From NCBI GenBank assembly GCA_019636385.1, contig JAHBXT010000007.1:1-64000 (forward strand): a DNA stretch of 64,000 nucleotides, read 5' to 3'. The stretch is from Pirellulaceae bacterium (GTDB taxonomy: Bacteria > Planctomycetota > Planctomycetia > Pirellulales > Pirellulaceae). This document shows, piece after piece, positions 39,763 to 49,446 of this stretch. A model generated the notes under the pieces. The model was given only the letters and a program-made list of their open reading frames with translations, was not told where the DNA came from and ran no database searches. Within the stretch, counting starts at the first letter, position 1, and each line of letters begins with the position of its first letter. The position numbers and the translations under genes were made by a program.

Positions 39763-42447
39763 TTAGGGGGGTGACGCGGCATTGAGGGTCCGAAGCTGCT
39801 GCAAATAGAGCTGTTCGGTCACGCTGAGCGAAGAACGACGGCTGGCCTGCTCCATTTGCCGGATCGCTTCTTCTATGTCGCCCTGGGCCTGGAGCGCCTT
39901 GGCCAGTCTAAAGCGGACGTATTTGTCCAACGGACGCAGGGCCGCAACCTTTTCCAGGGCTGCAATATAGCCGTGTTCGTCTTCAAGCTGCTGGGCTACC
40001 CAAGCCATTAGCTCCCAGTCTAAGTCAGTTCTCAATTCATCCTTGAGAACCGCAATGTCCAGCTTACCCAGCATCTCAAGAGCAACCTGCGATTCATTAG
40101 GCTTATCCTGGAGAACGCGGATTAAGGCAGCTCGGGCCAATTGCGAAGCGGGCAAAATCGACATCAGTTCAGTGGCGTCGATCAAGCCATCCAATAGTGC
40201 GGCCGAGCGATGCGCCTGATCAGGGTGGTAAAAAAGTGTTGAACGCCAAAAGTCTAAACCCATCAACCGATCACCGGCAATCAAGCTACAGGTCCCCACC
40301 GCCTGCTGCATCCGGGGTATAGAATGTGTCAGGAGCTTTAGTCGAGCGCAGGTCAACGCATGCTTAACGGGATCAACCTGAATTGTCGACTGAAAGATCC
40401 CCCAATGCCCACGCCAATCGAACACGCAATGCCGCGACGCCAGCTCAAAGCCGGCTCGACTGGCAGAAACAGACTCAGCCAACCCTGGATTGTCTGTCCA
40501 CTGTCCAGCCAGTTCAGGCAGAAAGTTTGGCTGCTTCGTCCGCAGCACGGCAGTCACAAACTCTTGCCGACTAAGCTGATTGCGTTGGTCGGGGGCAATT
40601 GAATCCGGCCAGAGAGTAGATTGTTTGAGGTAAGCCTCGGTGGCAGCCACTTTCAACCGCGACAATTGCAACACAACTTCAGGATGACCAGCATCCAAAC
40701 TCGACGATTGGCTGTAGGCAGTATCTAACTGCGTTGAGTCAATCGACGACCATTGCATTTCTAAGGGCTCCGACTGAGCAAACCCAGTGAGTGGCTTCCA
40801 TCCTTGCCACATCAAAGCAACCAATCCGGCTAACAGACCGGTCAGCCACAGACGACTCTGACCGCCTGGCCGCGATGGCCGCGTCAGCGCTAAGCGTTGC
40901 CGCGACTCGCCGACAAACACCCCTACCAGCGCAGCGACCGTCAGAAAGATTGCCGGAATGATCAGGCTAAAATCGACGAGACTCTGCACGGCAATAGCCG
41001 ACACAGCATACAGCGTCGCTGGCCAAAAACTGATCGCGCGAAACTCGGAACGAAACATGAGTTGGCGAGCCAACCACAGCAGCCCCACCATCGTTGCTAG
41101 GATTCCCAAAAAACCCAGTTCCGAAAATACTTCGACAAAGATATTCTCGGCATGATAAATCCAATAGGGCTGCTGGGTATTTCCGGGCATGATGGCAAAG
41201 TGGAAGCTGCCTAGACCACTTCCCGTCAACCAATACTGGGATTGATTGAGCGCTAGCTTCCAGAACTCGAGCCGCTTGGGGGAGGACAACTTCTGATCCT
41301 CAAGGCGTCTGGCAATCTCTTGGTCCAACTCAAACGACTCAAGAAAGATCAATGACAATACCGCGATGACGCAACATGCCAGTATCCCGGCGACTAGTAA
41401 ACTTCGATGGCGCCCCAGCGCAAGCAGCAAGGTGATTGATAGCGCAAACAGCAGCGCCACAAACCCACCACGGCTGGCTGCCCCAACTACCCCACCCAAC
41501 AACACGATCAAGGCCACCGTCAGTATTACCGTCAGCGCGTCGATATCTCGCATCGAATCCTCCAACGAGTGCCGGATACGGCCCGCCAGATTTGTAGCGC
41601 GATAGCGCTGAACATGCTCTTCGCGGCGACGTTTGTGCTTTACCGACGCCATCAGCAGCGCGATGGTACAGCCGATGCCAACCGATAGGTATTGAGGAGC
41701 CGAATTGCGGGATACGAATGTGGCAAAATAGCTGCCTCCGGGCATATCAAGCAACGTCCATTGACTCCAAGAGATCGCTTGCAACACCCCCAACAACGCT
41801 ATCATCGTCGTAATGCTGGCCAACGAGTACAACAGCACGCGCCGGCTTGATTTGTCATTGAACAATACTCCCGAGCATAAAAACATCAGCACCGCGGCCG
41901 AAAATCCAACTAAGCTGGCCCTCGTCTGAACGGGATGAATACTGATCGCCGTATCTGCCGGCCCGGTTTGGGAGGCCGCTTCTAGCAATTGTGGATCGGA
42001 CACTTCGACAGCCAGGTACTCAGCAGCCTGCGCGATCACCTGGCGCTCAAAGGCGGCGGTGGGGGCAACGGCTGAGTGCAACCAGTTGGGCAGCGGCATT
42101 AACTGAGCCAAAGCCAACAACAACAGCGCGCACAGGCAAAACAGAAATGGGGAATTGGCACGTCGGGCAACCTCCGGTTTAACCATCACGCAAATCCAGG
42201 TGCAAATTGCGATGACGGTCAGCCATGGTGCCAGCAGTAACTGCTGCGACCAAGTTACCATGCCAAAATACCACGGCGCGTAGAGTAAAAGCGCGATAAT
42301 TGATAGCCGCCCGCCCCAGGCCGATATCACGAACAGCCAGCTATCAGCGGCAGTTCGGCGGACTCGCTTTTTTTTATCACCCAAGACGTCACCCCACCCA
42401 GACTTCAGTGGCCAAGTCAGCCTGCACCATGCCGCAATGCCGCCCAA
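39763..42447 (-). CDS. O-antigen-ligase-like membrane protein with helical-repeat tail
   Basis: This encodes 894 residues. About twelve membrane helices fill the first 500 or so residues ('WGGRLSIIALLLYAPWYFGM', 'FLFCLCALLLLALAQLMP', 'LTVILTVALIVLLGGVVGAASRGGFVALLF'). A large loop has 'LTGSGLGSFHFAIMPGNTQQPYWIYHAENIFVEVFSELGF', the Wzy_C/RfaL ligase pattern with the conserved H of 'HAEN'. The C-terminal 350 residues are soluble and helical, TPR-like ('DKYVRFRLAKALQAQGDIEEAIRQMEQ'). The protein would polymerise or ligate sugar repeats at the periplasmic face. It lies 151 bases upstream of the first kinase gene on the same strand. Confidence 0.82.
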   Translation of the reverse strand: MGGIAAWCRLTWPLKSGWGDVLGDKKKRVRRTAADSWLFVISAWGGRLSIIALLLYAPWYFGMVTWSQQLLLAPWLTVIAICTWICVMVKPEVARRANSPFLFCLCALLLLALAQLMPLPNWLHSAVAPTAAFERQVIAQAAEYLAVEVSDPQLLEAASQTGPADTAISIHPVQTRASLVGFSAAVLMFLCSGVLFNDKSSRRVLLYSLASITTMIALLGVLQAISWSQWTLLDMPGGSYFATFVSRNSAPQYLSVGIGCTIALLMASVKHKRRREEHVQRYRATNLAGRIRHSLEDSMRDIDALTVILTVALIVLLGGVVGAASRGGFVALLFALSITLLLALGRHRSLLVAGILACCVIAVLSLIFLESFELDQEIARRLEDQKLSSPKRLEFWKLALNQSQYWLTGSGLGSFHFAIMPGNTQQPYWIYHAENIFVEVFSELGFLGILATMVGLLWLARQLMFRSEFRAISFWPATLYAVSAIAVQSLVDFSLIIPAIFLTVAALVGVFVGESRQRLALTRPSRPGGQSRLWLTGLLAGLVALMWQGWKPLTGFAQSEPLEMQWSSIDSTQLDTAYSQSSSLDAGHPEVVLQLSRLKVAATEAYLKQSTLWPDSIAPDQRNQLSRQEFVTAVLRTKQPNFLPELAGQWTDNPGLAESVSASRAGFELASRHCVFDWRGHWGIFQSTIQVDPVKHALTCARLKLLTHSIPRMQQAVGTCSLIAGDRLMGLDFWRSTLFYHPDQAHRSAALLDGLIDATELMSILPASQLARAALIRVLQDKPNESQVALEMLGKLDIAVLKDELRTDLDWELMAWVAQQLEDEHGYIAALEKVAALRPLDKYVRFRLAKALQAQGDIEEAIRQMEQASRRSSLSVTEQLYLQQLRTLNAASPP

Positions 42448-42791
42448 ACCAACCTAGGGAATCGTTAGCTCTGTTGGCAGGCAAGCTTTGTGGCTGAAAA
42501 CAGAATCATAGCACTTCTGGAACCACGAAAAACCCTAATTGCTGCTATTGCCTCAACGTTCAATCGTCAGAAACAGGACTAAGCGGATAACCGAAACTAC
42601 CCAGATAAGCCGCAGAATTCCTCAACTCGCTACAGGTAGACAAACGATTTAATAAGCGACGCCCATAGTAGCGGGCTCAACCGCCCACGTTTGCAGTGCG
42701 CTTGCCGGACCTTGATGCTAGGCTCGCCAAGCGAATGTTTTCCCGCAAACCGGCGGACATGCATGGATGAATTCTCAGGGGGTGCACCGGA
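42448..42791. other. Divergent intergenic region (344 bases)
   Basis: This lies between the minus-strand ligase-like gene and a plus-strand lipoprotein gene, so it must carry promoters in both directions. No clear operator, riboswitch or small gene is seen. An AT-richer stretch at about 42490-42560 is the best place for the promoters, but I cannot mark exact boxes. Confidence 0.5.
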
Positions 42792-43517
42792 ATGTTGTCA
42801 AATACACGTGAGACTCAGAGCTTCCGATCGCCGCAGTCGGCCTGTTCGACAGATGGTCGCGGACAAGCCCAGCCACTGACCAGGCGCAGGCTGCTGATGC
42901 TGCTTTCGATGATCAGCTTAACAAGTTTGATGCCTGGCTGCGCGGGCATCGGTCGCACCACGGGCGCAATCCTGTCTGACGGTAGTTGGGGCGAATGCTT
43001 GGAAGAACACCGCAATCGATCCTGCGCGCTCAAGGCCTGGTTTCGCCGCGAACACAACTTTTCCAGCCAATGCAACCTGAGGGACTTTCGGGAGGGATTT
43101 ATCGCAGGATACATGTCCATCCTCGAAGGCAAACCGGGATGTACGCCGACTGTGCCCCCCAGAGGCTATTGGGGGTGGTCGGGACAAACCTCCGAAGGAC
43201 AGAGCCAGATGTCGGCGTGGTTTGCCGGATTCCCCTATGGCGTTCAAGCCGCCAAGGACGACGGCGTCGATCAGTGGAGTGCTCTGGAGCTGAGCCCTCA
43301 ATTCCGCCAGAAGTACGGTCTCAAACCGGACAATCGTAGCGGCGCAGGTCAATATAGTCCAATTCCTCACCAACAACGGAATTATCAGCCCTACTACTCG
43401 GATTCAGATGGTTTGCAACAAGCGCCGGTGCCACCATCGCAACCATCGATTATTGACCTTGAACCGAGAGTCGATGCGGATCAAAACCTGTTATCTCCGT
43501 TTCCGATCGTGGAATAG
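42792..43517 (+). CDS. Small planctomycete lipoprotein of the polysaccharide locus
   Basis: This encodes 241 residues. An arginine-rich n-region ('LTRRRLLMLLSMISLTSLMPGC') leads to a lipobox ending at Cys50; an in-frame ATG closer to this may be the true start. The mature part has 'CALKAWFRREHNFSSQCNLRDFREGFIAGYMSIL' and a Trp/Gly-rich 'PPRGYWGWSG'. The C-terminus is a Gln/Pro-rich linker. I know of related proteins only as hypothetical ones from planctomycetes. Its position just before the Wza-like gene suggests a role in the export machinery. Confidence 0.7.
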   Translation: MLSNTRETQSFRSPQSACSTDGRGQAQPLTRRRLLMLLSMISLTSLMPGCAGIGRTTGAILSDGSWGECLEEHRNRSCALKAWFRREHNFSSQCNLRDFREGFIAGYMSILEGKPGCTPTVPPRGYWGWSGQTSEGQSQMSAWFAGFPYGVQAAKDDGVDQWSALELSPQFRQKYGLKPDNRSGAGQYSPIPHQQRNYQPYYSDSDGLQQAPVPPSQPSIIDLEPRVDADQNLLSPFPIVE

Positions 43518-43658
43518 TCAACTCGCTCACAGTAACAGGCGTCGAGTCCGGCCAACCGTCGGGCACCACGCCATATGATCCAAGCCCAATTACGAAGATT
43601 CAGCAACTGGCGCGGCACATGACTGCTGCTCCTTATTTCTCGGAAGGTTTCACCCGCC

Positions 43659-45074
43659 ATGAACTCACGGACGAAAACCATGGTTTACAATTCGCAAAGC
43701 GTGCCGAGTTACCCGACGACGGGAAGTGTCCGGCGCTGGTTGGCCTTATCATCTTTGTGCTTCCTTGGAACGTTCACAGGCTGCACGGCGCTGACGCGCC
43801 CCATTGACGGAGTTCCGGCCAAACGACTGCCTCGGGAATTTTTCCAGAGCGACCGCTCCAGTCTAGTAGCCATCGACATCAGTTTGCTGGCTCAGGAAGA
43901 GCCACGCAACTACACGCTCGGACCAGGCGATGTGTTAGGAGTGGTTGTCGACCGCATTCTACCTCCGTCAAAGCCTGACGAGGTACCACCGCTACCTCCG
44001 GTTCACTTTCCGGATCTTGCCAGCACACTGCCGCCCTCTACCGGGTTCCCGCTAACCATTTTGGATGATGGCACAATATCGCTGCCGTTGCTCAAGCCAA
44101 TCGAGGTTGAAGGGCTGACACTGGATCAGGCGCGCGACAAGATTCGTCAGACCTACGTAGATGCAGAGATACTTCAAGAAGAGCAGGAACTTAGCCCAGT
44201 CGTGACACTGATCCGCAAGCGGCAGGTCAACGTGACTGTCGTACGCCAGGACAACACCGGTTTGCTGTCTGGTCTGCAAGGTGGTCGAGGCGGTGGTAAC
44301 TGGGGATTGGCCAATTTTTTACAGCGGCCCACTGGTACCCTAGGCGTTGAATACGCTGCTGCCGGAACGATCGTCAAGCTGGATGCCTTTCAAAACGACG
44401 TGTTACACGCATTGATGAACACGGGTGGTCTGCCTGGCGTGAGTTCGAAGAATGAAGTGCAAATCATTCGCAGCAATCGCCGCGACAAGATGGCCCGGCT
44501 AGAGTTCATGCGTCAATACTCGCAGATGCTGGCACAGTACCAAAACGATCCGTGCAACTGCCCACCTCCCATGCCAGATGATCCCACCATCATTCGCATC
44601 CCCTTGCGATTGCCACCGGGCGAAGTGCCGAACTTCACCGAACAGGACATCATCCTGGAAGATGGCGATGTGGTCTTGATCGAAACACGAGATACAGAGT
44701 TCTTCTTCACCGGTGGACTTCTGCCCGGCGGACAATTCCCGCTGCCGCGTGACTACGACCTGGATGCCCTGGGTGCAATGGCCATGGCTGGCTATGGACT
44801 GGAACGCTCCGCCCAAGGCAACCCATTCGGTGTCTCCGGCTTCTCGCAAGTCGTACCACCAGGCCGATTGTACATCCTGCGTCCGTCCGTCTGCGGCAAC
44901 GACCAAATCGCCATCGAGGTCGACTTGGCAAAGGCGGTAAACGACCCACGCCAACGTCCGATCATCAAAGCCGGCGATACGCTGATCCTGCAATACCGTC
45001 CGTGTGAAGAAGCCATCAACTTCGGTGTTGGAACGTTCTTCACCTACGGTATCTGGCAGCTTATTCGAAGATAA
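43659..45074 (+). CDS. Wza-like polysaccharide export lipoprotein
   Basis: This encodes 471 residues; ATG at 43659 ('MNSRTKTMVY') with an alternative ATG at 43680. The lipobox is 'LGTFTGC' at about residue 41. The poly-export motif is 'YTLGPGDVLGVVVD', followed by 'LTILDDGTISLPLLKPIEVEGLTLDQARDKIRQTY' and SLBB-type sequences ('ALMNTGGLPGVSSKNEVQIIR', 'VVLIETRDTEFFFTGGLLPGGQFPLPRD', 'PIIKAGDTLILQYR'). It should form the outer-membrane or periplasmic export channel for the polysaccharide, working with the Wzz-kinases. A strong terminator hairpin follows. Confidence 0.9.
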   Translation: MNSRTKTMVYNSQSVPSYPTTGSVRRWLALSSLCFLGTFTGCTALTRPIDGVPAKRLPREFFQSDRSSLVAIDISLLAQEEPRNYTLGPGDVLGVVVDRILPPSKPDEVPPLPPVHFPDLASTLPPSTGFPLTILDDGTISLPLLKPIEVEGLTLDQARDKIRQTYVDAEILQEEQELSPVVTLIRKRQVNVTVVRQDNTGLLSGLQGGRGGGNWGLANFLQRPTGTLGVEYAAAGTIVKLDAFQNDVLHALMNTGGLPGVSSKNEVQIIRSNRRDKMARLEFMRQYSQMLAQYQNDPCNCPPPMPDDPTIIRIPLRLPPGEVPNFTEQDIILEDGDVVLIETRDTEFFFTGGLLPGGQFPLPRDYDLDALGAMAMAGYGLERSAQGNPFGVSGFSQVVPPGRLYILRPSVCGNDQIAIEVDLAKAVNDPRQRPIIKAGDTLILQYRPCEEAINFGVGTFFTYGIWQLIRR

Positions 45075-45130
45075 GCCGAGCAACTTCGGTCAGGCTTGGC
45101 AGCCCAAAGACATGCTATCAAAGTAACGCT

Positions 45131-45162
45131 AACGGGGCGCGGTCAATGGACCGGGCCCCGTT
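45131..45162 (+). terminator. Strong hairpin terminator after the Wza-like gene
   Basis: AACGGGGC (45131-45138) pairs with GCCCCGTT (45155-45162), and inside it CGGTC pairs with GACCG around an AATG loop, with one mismatch between the two stems. It lies 57 bases after the stop codon at 45074. T residues follow at 45161-45163 and 45167-45168. Confidence 0.7.
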
Positions 45163-45511
45163 TGCCTTATAGATCCCCAAGATTCAATTGGAGCATTGAA
45201 CGTTCTTGGCTCCTGCGTGTTGCCTCTACGCAACGCCGCGTGCCTGCTGAAGCGGAAAATCAACGTTACTCTGTGGGTTGTCCCGGAGATCGTTACCGCT
45301 TTTTGTCCTGAAATTCGATTCAGACTACCGGAACGCTAGCTTCTTCCAAATCTGCACAACCGCCTGGATCGTTTCATCCGGCTCAGTACCGACCCAATTT
45401 TTGAGCCGGTTGCGACCATCGGAACGCAATGTGTTGAGAAGAATGATTGTGCAGATAGAATGGATGCTGTCCCTGATGCAGAAGTTAGGTAGTCCCAGTC
45501 GGCGGCCCAAC

Positions 45512-45535
45512 CTCCCCAAAAGAGCGGTTGGGGAG
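45512..45535. repeat. Perfect inverted repeat
   Basis: CTCCCCAA (45512-45519) pairs with TTGGGGAG (45528-45535) around an eight-base loop, followed by CGTTCCTGTTGTT. It lies in the gene-poor gap 334 bases upstream of the sugar operon. It may be a terminator for a decayed gene or a leader element. Confidence 0.4.
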
Positions 45536-45869
45536 CGTTCCTGTTGTTAATATGGAACGAATTTGACGGCTCCAAGAGGAAACTTCAGAGTGACAACCGT
45601 TGAAATCCCTCTAAGCTAGACGAAAATGGCCAGCAACAATTCCTTTTCATTCCGCGTCCACCCTATAATTGCCACTTTGTGCAAGACGCGACTTTCTGGA
45701 ACCGTTGGAAGTTTCCAATTCGCTGGACAACAATATTGAATCCATGGCTGGCACAAGCACTGCAGGAATACGACCTCAAGACTGCCCCAGGCAACTGCTG
45801 CTGGCCTTGCTCAGTGGACGCCAGCGAGCTTTCGCAACCTGAATACTTGATCGGATTCACACTAGGATT

Positions 45870-47876
45870 TTGCAGCATATGAGTTTTCGCGATCCTGCCT
45901 CAAACGCCCCATCCAACACAAAACTGTTAATGACCTTGATTGGCCAATGGTGGCGCCAGCGGCTGGCGCACTTATTGAGCCTGTCGGTTCGAGCCCGATT
46001 TTGGTTGCTACTGGTCGCTCATGCTGCCATCTTTGCTGCCAGTTTCGTTGCAGCTTATGTGATTCGCTTTGATTCTTCTGGGATACCAGCACCGTTTTAC
46101 AATCAGATGTTGGGCGCAGTCGGCTGGGTCATGGTCATCAAGCTGTTTTGCTTTTACGTCTTTCGCAGTTTTCATGGATGGTGGCGACACGTAACATTTT
46201 CAGACTTCAAGGCCCTGGGCCAAGCGACTGTCGCATCACTACTGGTCATGACTCTGTTCGACTACTTTGTCATGACCGACGATCAGATTCCGCGGGGCAT
46301 TGTCATCATGGATGCGATGATTTCGTTTGCGGCCCTGGCGAGCATTCGATCCAGTTGGCGTTTGCTCAATGAAGAAGTCAAGCCTCGACTATCCAAGCAA
46401 CCACGTACGAACGTGATCCTTGTCGGCGCGAGCGAAGCTACCTGGAAGCTAGCTCATCAACTCCGCTCGCTACCTGATTTGCGTTACAACATCATTGGCT
46501 TGATTAGTACCCCCGGTTGCGATACACATCGCTGGGCGGCCAGCTTGCCGGTGTTAGGAGATTTAGATTCTCTTGAACTGGTCCTATCCTGTTACAGCGT
46601 CCAGGAGATTCTGGTACCGGCGGGTGAAGTGTCCGGCGCGGACATGCGAAAACTAGCCGAATTAGCCAAGGAAAACAGTAAGCGCTTACGGGTTATCCCC
46701 AGCATTCAAGACGTGCTGGCCTCCAGCGGCAAGATGCATCTTCGCGATGTGGACATCAATGACTTGCTGCGTCGCGAGTCGGTGGTGCTGGACAACTCGT
46801 CGATCGCTTCGATTGTGGCCGGGAGAGTCGTGTTGGTTACAGGTGCTGGGGGCAGCATCGGCTCCGAGATCTGCAGACAAGTCCTGAAATTTGAACCAGA
46901 CAAGCTGATTCTGTTGGGACGTGGCGAGAACCGCATCTTCGAAATTGAAAATGAACTGAAAGCGCACGGTTCGACCACTCAAATCGTACCGGTGATCGTG
47001 GATGTTACAGACCGGTTAAGCTTGGAGCGATGTTTTGAGACGCATCGGCCAAACATCATCTTCCATGCTGCCGCGCACAAGCATGTGCCGTTGATGGAAG
47101 CCAATATTCCTGAGGCCGTCAAGAACAACATCCAAGGTACCAAGAACGTCGCCGACTGTGCAGTGGAATTTGGAGCATCCGAATTCGTTCTCATTTCTAC
47201 TGACAAGGCGGTAAACCCGACTAGCGTCATGGGCGCTACCAAGCATTTGGCTGAACGCTACGTGCTGAGCCGCAATGAACCAGAGGGCACGCGATTTGTG
47301 GTTGTTCGCTTCGGCAATGTGTTGGGATCCAACGGTAGCGTGGTCCCTATCTTCCAGCGTCAAATACGCGAAGGTGGACCGATCACCATCACCGATCCAC
47401 GCATGAAACGCTACTTCATGTCCATTCCAGAAGCTTCGCAACTGGTTCTGCAAGCTGCCGCACAGGGCAAGGGAGGCGAGATTTTTGTTTTAGATATGGG
47501 CCAACCCGTATTGATCCTGGATTTGGCTCGCGATCTTATCCGCCTATCCGGACTACCCGAGGACTCGGTCGATATCCAATTCTCAGGCATTCGTCCCGGC
47601 GAGAAGCTGTACGAAGAACTGTACTTTGACGAAGAACATTCGCTGGCCACCGCCCACCCCAAGATTTTTGCAGCCTACCATCGCCAATTTCCAGTGGATG
47701 AAGTTAGCGAATGCATTCAAGACTTCGTCGATTCGATTTACACACAAGCCGATAGCCAGCGATTTATCGCGATGTTTCAAGAGGCGATTCCTGAGTTTCG
47801 CCACAGTGCCCCGCACGGCGTTCGCGGTGAATCCGCTAAGCCGCAACCTGCCCCCGTTGTCGCTCAAGGTCAATAG
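45870..47876 (+). CDS. Membrane-bound nucleotide-sugar 4,6-dehydratase (FlaA1/CapD/PglF family)
   Basis: This encodes 668 residues from ATG 45870 (or 45879, 'MSFRDPASN'). Four N-terminal membrane helices ('FWLLLVAHAAIFAASFVAAYVI', 'AVGWVMVIKLFCFYVF' and two more) are followed by a first Rossmann domain with 'NVILVGASEATWKLAHQL'. The catalytic SDR domain has 'VLVTGAGGSIGSEICRQ' at about 322-338, 'HAAAHKHVPLMEANIPEAVKNN' and 'STDKAVNPTSVMGATKHLAERY'. The Tyr of the usual YxxxK is replaced by Met (MGATK), a hallmark of the long-chain WbpM/PglF group. It makes UDP-4-keto-6-deoxy-GlcNAc, feeding aminated 6-deoxy sugars. Confidence 0.9.
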   Translation: MQHMSFRDPASNAPSNTKLLMTLIGQWWRQRLAHLLSLSVRARFWLLLVAHAAIFAASFVAAYVIRFDSSGIPAPFYNQMLGAVGWVMVIKLFCFYVFRSFHGWWRHVTFSDFKALGQATVASLLVMTLFDYFVMTDDQIPRGIVIMDAMISFAALASIRSSWRLLNEEVKPRLSKQPRTNVILVGASEATWKLAHQLRSLPDLRYNIIGLISTPGCDTHRWAASLPVLGDLDSLELVLSCYSVQEILVPAGEVSGADMRKLAELAKENSKRLRVIPSIQDVLASSGKMHLRDVDINDLLRRESVVLDNSSIASIVAGRVVLVTGAGGSIGSEICRQVLKFEPDKLILLGRGENRIFEIENELKAHGSTTQIVPVIVDVTDRLSLERCFETHRPNIIFHAAAHKHVPLMEANIPEAVKNNIQGTKNVADCAVEFGASEFVLISTDKAVNPTSVMGATKHLAERYVLSRNEPEGTRFVVVRFGNVLGSNGSVVPIFQRQIREGGPITITDPRMKRYFMSIPEASQLVLQAAAQGKGGEIFVLDMGQPVLILDLARDLIRLSGLPEDSVDIQFSGIRPGEKLYEELYFDEEHSLATAHPKIFAAYHRQFPVDEVSECIQDFVDSIYTQADSQRFIAMFQEAIPEFRHSAPHGVRGESAKPQPAPVVAQGQ

Positions 47877-47912
47877 CGGTCCCGTCTCTCACTAGGTCCA
47901 GCGTCCGAATTA

Positions 47913-48977
47913 ATGAAGCGCATTTTAGTCACAGGAGGCGCCGGTTTTATTGGGTGCAATCTCATCAGACAACTCGTTCGCGCTGGTCATTGTGTACTGA
48001 ATGTCGATAGCCTGACCTATGCGGGGAATCTGTCCTCTCTGAACGATGTAGCCAGCCAGCCCAATTATGCTTTCGCTCAAGTGAGCATCACGGATTTCGC
48101 CTCCGTCCACCGTGAGATTCAGGCGTTTCGTCCGCATACTGTCTTTCATTTAGCGGCCGAAAGTCACGTCGATCGGTCGATCGATGGTCCACGTCAGTTT
48201 GTTAGCACCAATATTGAAGGTACTTTCAATCTGCTTCAAGCATCACTTGAGTATTGGCGACTGTGTTCGCACAGCGACCAACAACAATTTCGCTTTGTGC
48301 ATGTTTCTACCGATGAAGTGTACGGATCTTTGGGCTCAACTGGGAAATTCACGGAGACATCGCCCTACGATCCTCACTCGCCCTATTCGGCCAGCAAGGC
48401 AGCTGCGGATCATTTAGCCCTCGCCTGGCATAGCACCTATGGCTTGCCAGTTGTGGTCACGCACTGCTCAAACAATTACGGTCCCTATCAGTTCCCCGAA
48501 AAGCTAATCCCAGTTGTGATCTTGAAATGCTTGCGCAGTGAACCCATTCCTGTATACGGCAATGGTCAAAATGTTCGCGATTGGCTGTATGTTGCCGACC
48601 ACTGCGAGGCTTTGGAAATTGTCGGCAATCTGGGACAACCTGGGCAAACCTACAACATCGGCGGCAACAATGAAATGGCCAACCTGGACTTGGTGCACTT
48701 GCTGTGCGACATCGTCGACCAACAACAGCCTCGAAACGATGGCCGCCCCAGTTCGGCGCTAATTACATTCGTTACCGACCGACCAGGACATGACCAGCGA
48801 TATGCCATCGACGCCTCTAAAATCCACCGCGAGCTTGGCTGGTCTCCCAAACAGGATCGATCAACAGGCATGCGCGACACAGTTCGCTGGTATTTGCAAA
48901 ACCAGTCATGGTGGCAAGACATTCTGACTGGCAAATACCGGCTCGGGCGACAGGGACTGGGAGCTTCGACTGGCTGA
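47913..48977 (+). CDS. rfbB: dTDP-glucose 4,6-dehydratase
   Basis: This encodes 354 residues. It makes dTDP-4-keto-6-deoxyglucose. The NAD motif is 'VTGGAGFIGCNLIRQL' near residue 5, with 'VDSLTYAGNLSSL', 'HLAAESHVDRSIDGP', 'VHVSTDEVYGSLG', the catalytic 'PYSASKAAADH' near residue 159 and 'TNNYGPYQ'-type 'CSNNYGPYQFPEKLIPV'. Length and motifs are standard for RmlB. The partner genes rmlA, rmlC and rmlD are absent from the window, so the product probably goes to an amino sugar or the other genes lie elsewhere. Confidence 0.93.
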   Translation: MKRILVTGGAGFIGCNLIRQLVRAGHCVLNVDSLTYAGNLSSLNDVASQPNYAFAQVSITDFASVHREIQAFRPHTVFHLAAESHVDRSIDGPRQFVSTNIEGTFNLLQASLEYWRLCSHSDQQQFRFVHVSTDEVYGSLGSTGKFTETSPYDPHSPYSASKAAADHLALAWHSTYGLPVVVTHCSNNYGPYQFPEKLIPVVILKCLRSEPIPVYGNGQNVRDWLYVADHCEALEIVGNLGQPGQTYNIGGNNEMANLDLVHLLCDIVDQQQPRNDGRPSSALITFVTDRPGHDQRYAIDASKIHRELGWSPKQDRSTGMRDTVRWYLQNQSWWQDILTGKYRLGRQGLGASTG

Positions 48978-49446
48978 GGCTAATAGCTCAACAATTGGCT
49001 CCATATCCCTAAAATCCGTACAATCTGACCACGCACCCCAAACTACCTCGGAACCTCTTGGGACGGGTGAAGCTTTGGCGTTTGACGCTGACAAAACGCT
49101 ATTGCGAAGTATCTTTAATGACATTCATTGTGGCTCATATCCCCTCTGGCGACCTATTGAGACACAAGTTAGTACATTCACATGCTGGCCAAAAAGGGAT
49201 AGCTGTCCACCCACGGGAACGAAGTGCGCCCCATCCTCACCCCTCGCACAGGCGGTAAGAAGCCGCCACAGTAGTAGCCCGCCTGGCCAGTAGCAGAAAC
49301 GAACTTTCGCTACTATCGGCACAGGCGCCGTCGCGCTGACGGTAGAGGCAAACCGACATTCCGCCCGCTGGCGCAATCAACCTGCGTGCCCGCTCTTGGT
49401 GGCGAAGCTTTCTTCGCGATTTGCACACCCTAAGCCTCGATATACT
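48978..49446. other. 469-base gap in the sugar cluster with hairpins
   Basis: No gene is convincing here. The middle holds short GTAGC/GCTAC words, including a hairpin at 49290-49313. The frames that are open on either strand are rich in Cys, Arg and Ser and look like shadow. The gap interrupts an otherwise compact cluster and may be the site of an old insertion. Confidence 0.5.
49290..49313. repeat. REP-like hairpin
   Basis: GTAGCAGAAA (49290-49299) pairs with TTTCGCTAC (49305-49313) with one bulged A. The GTAGC...GCTAC ends resemble the words near 29560-29640 and may belong to the same REP-like family. Confidence 0.4.

Larger units (their letters stand above)
45075..45869. other. 795-base region between Wza-like and FlaA1-like genes
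   Basis: Apart from the two hairpins listed separately, I see no convincing gene. A minus-strand frame of 64 codons (45325-45519, 'SDGRNRLKNWVGTEPDE') has a plausible composition but no start context or homologue that I recognise, and could be a gene remnant. The promoter of the long sugar operon should lie at its right end. Confidence 0.5.

Noticed and set aside
45325..45575. Two small minus-strand frames in the gap before the FlaA1-like gene
   Set aside because: No recognised family and no neighbouring partner; the 64-codon frame could be a gene remnant but cannot be supported.
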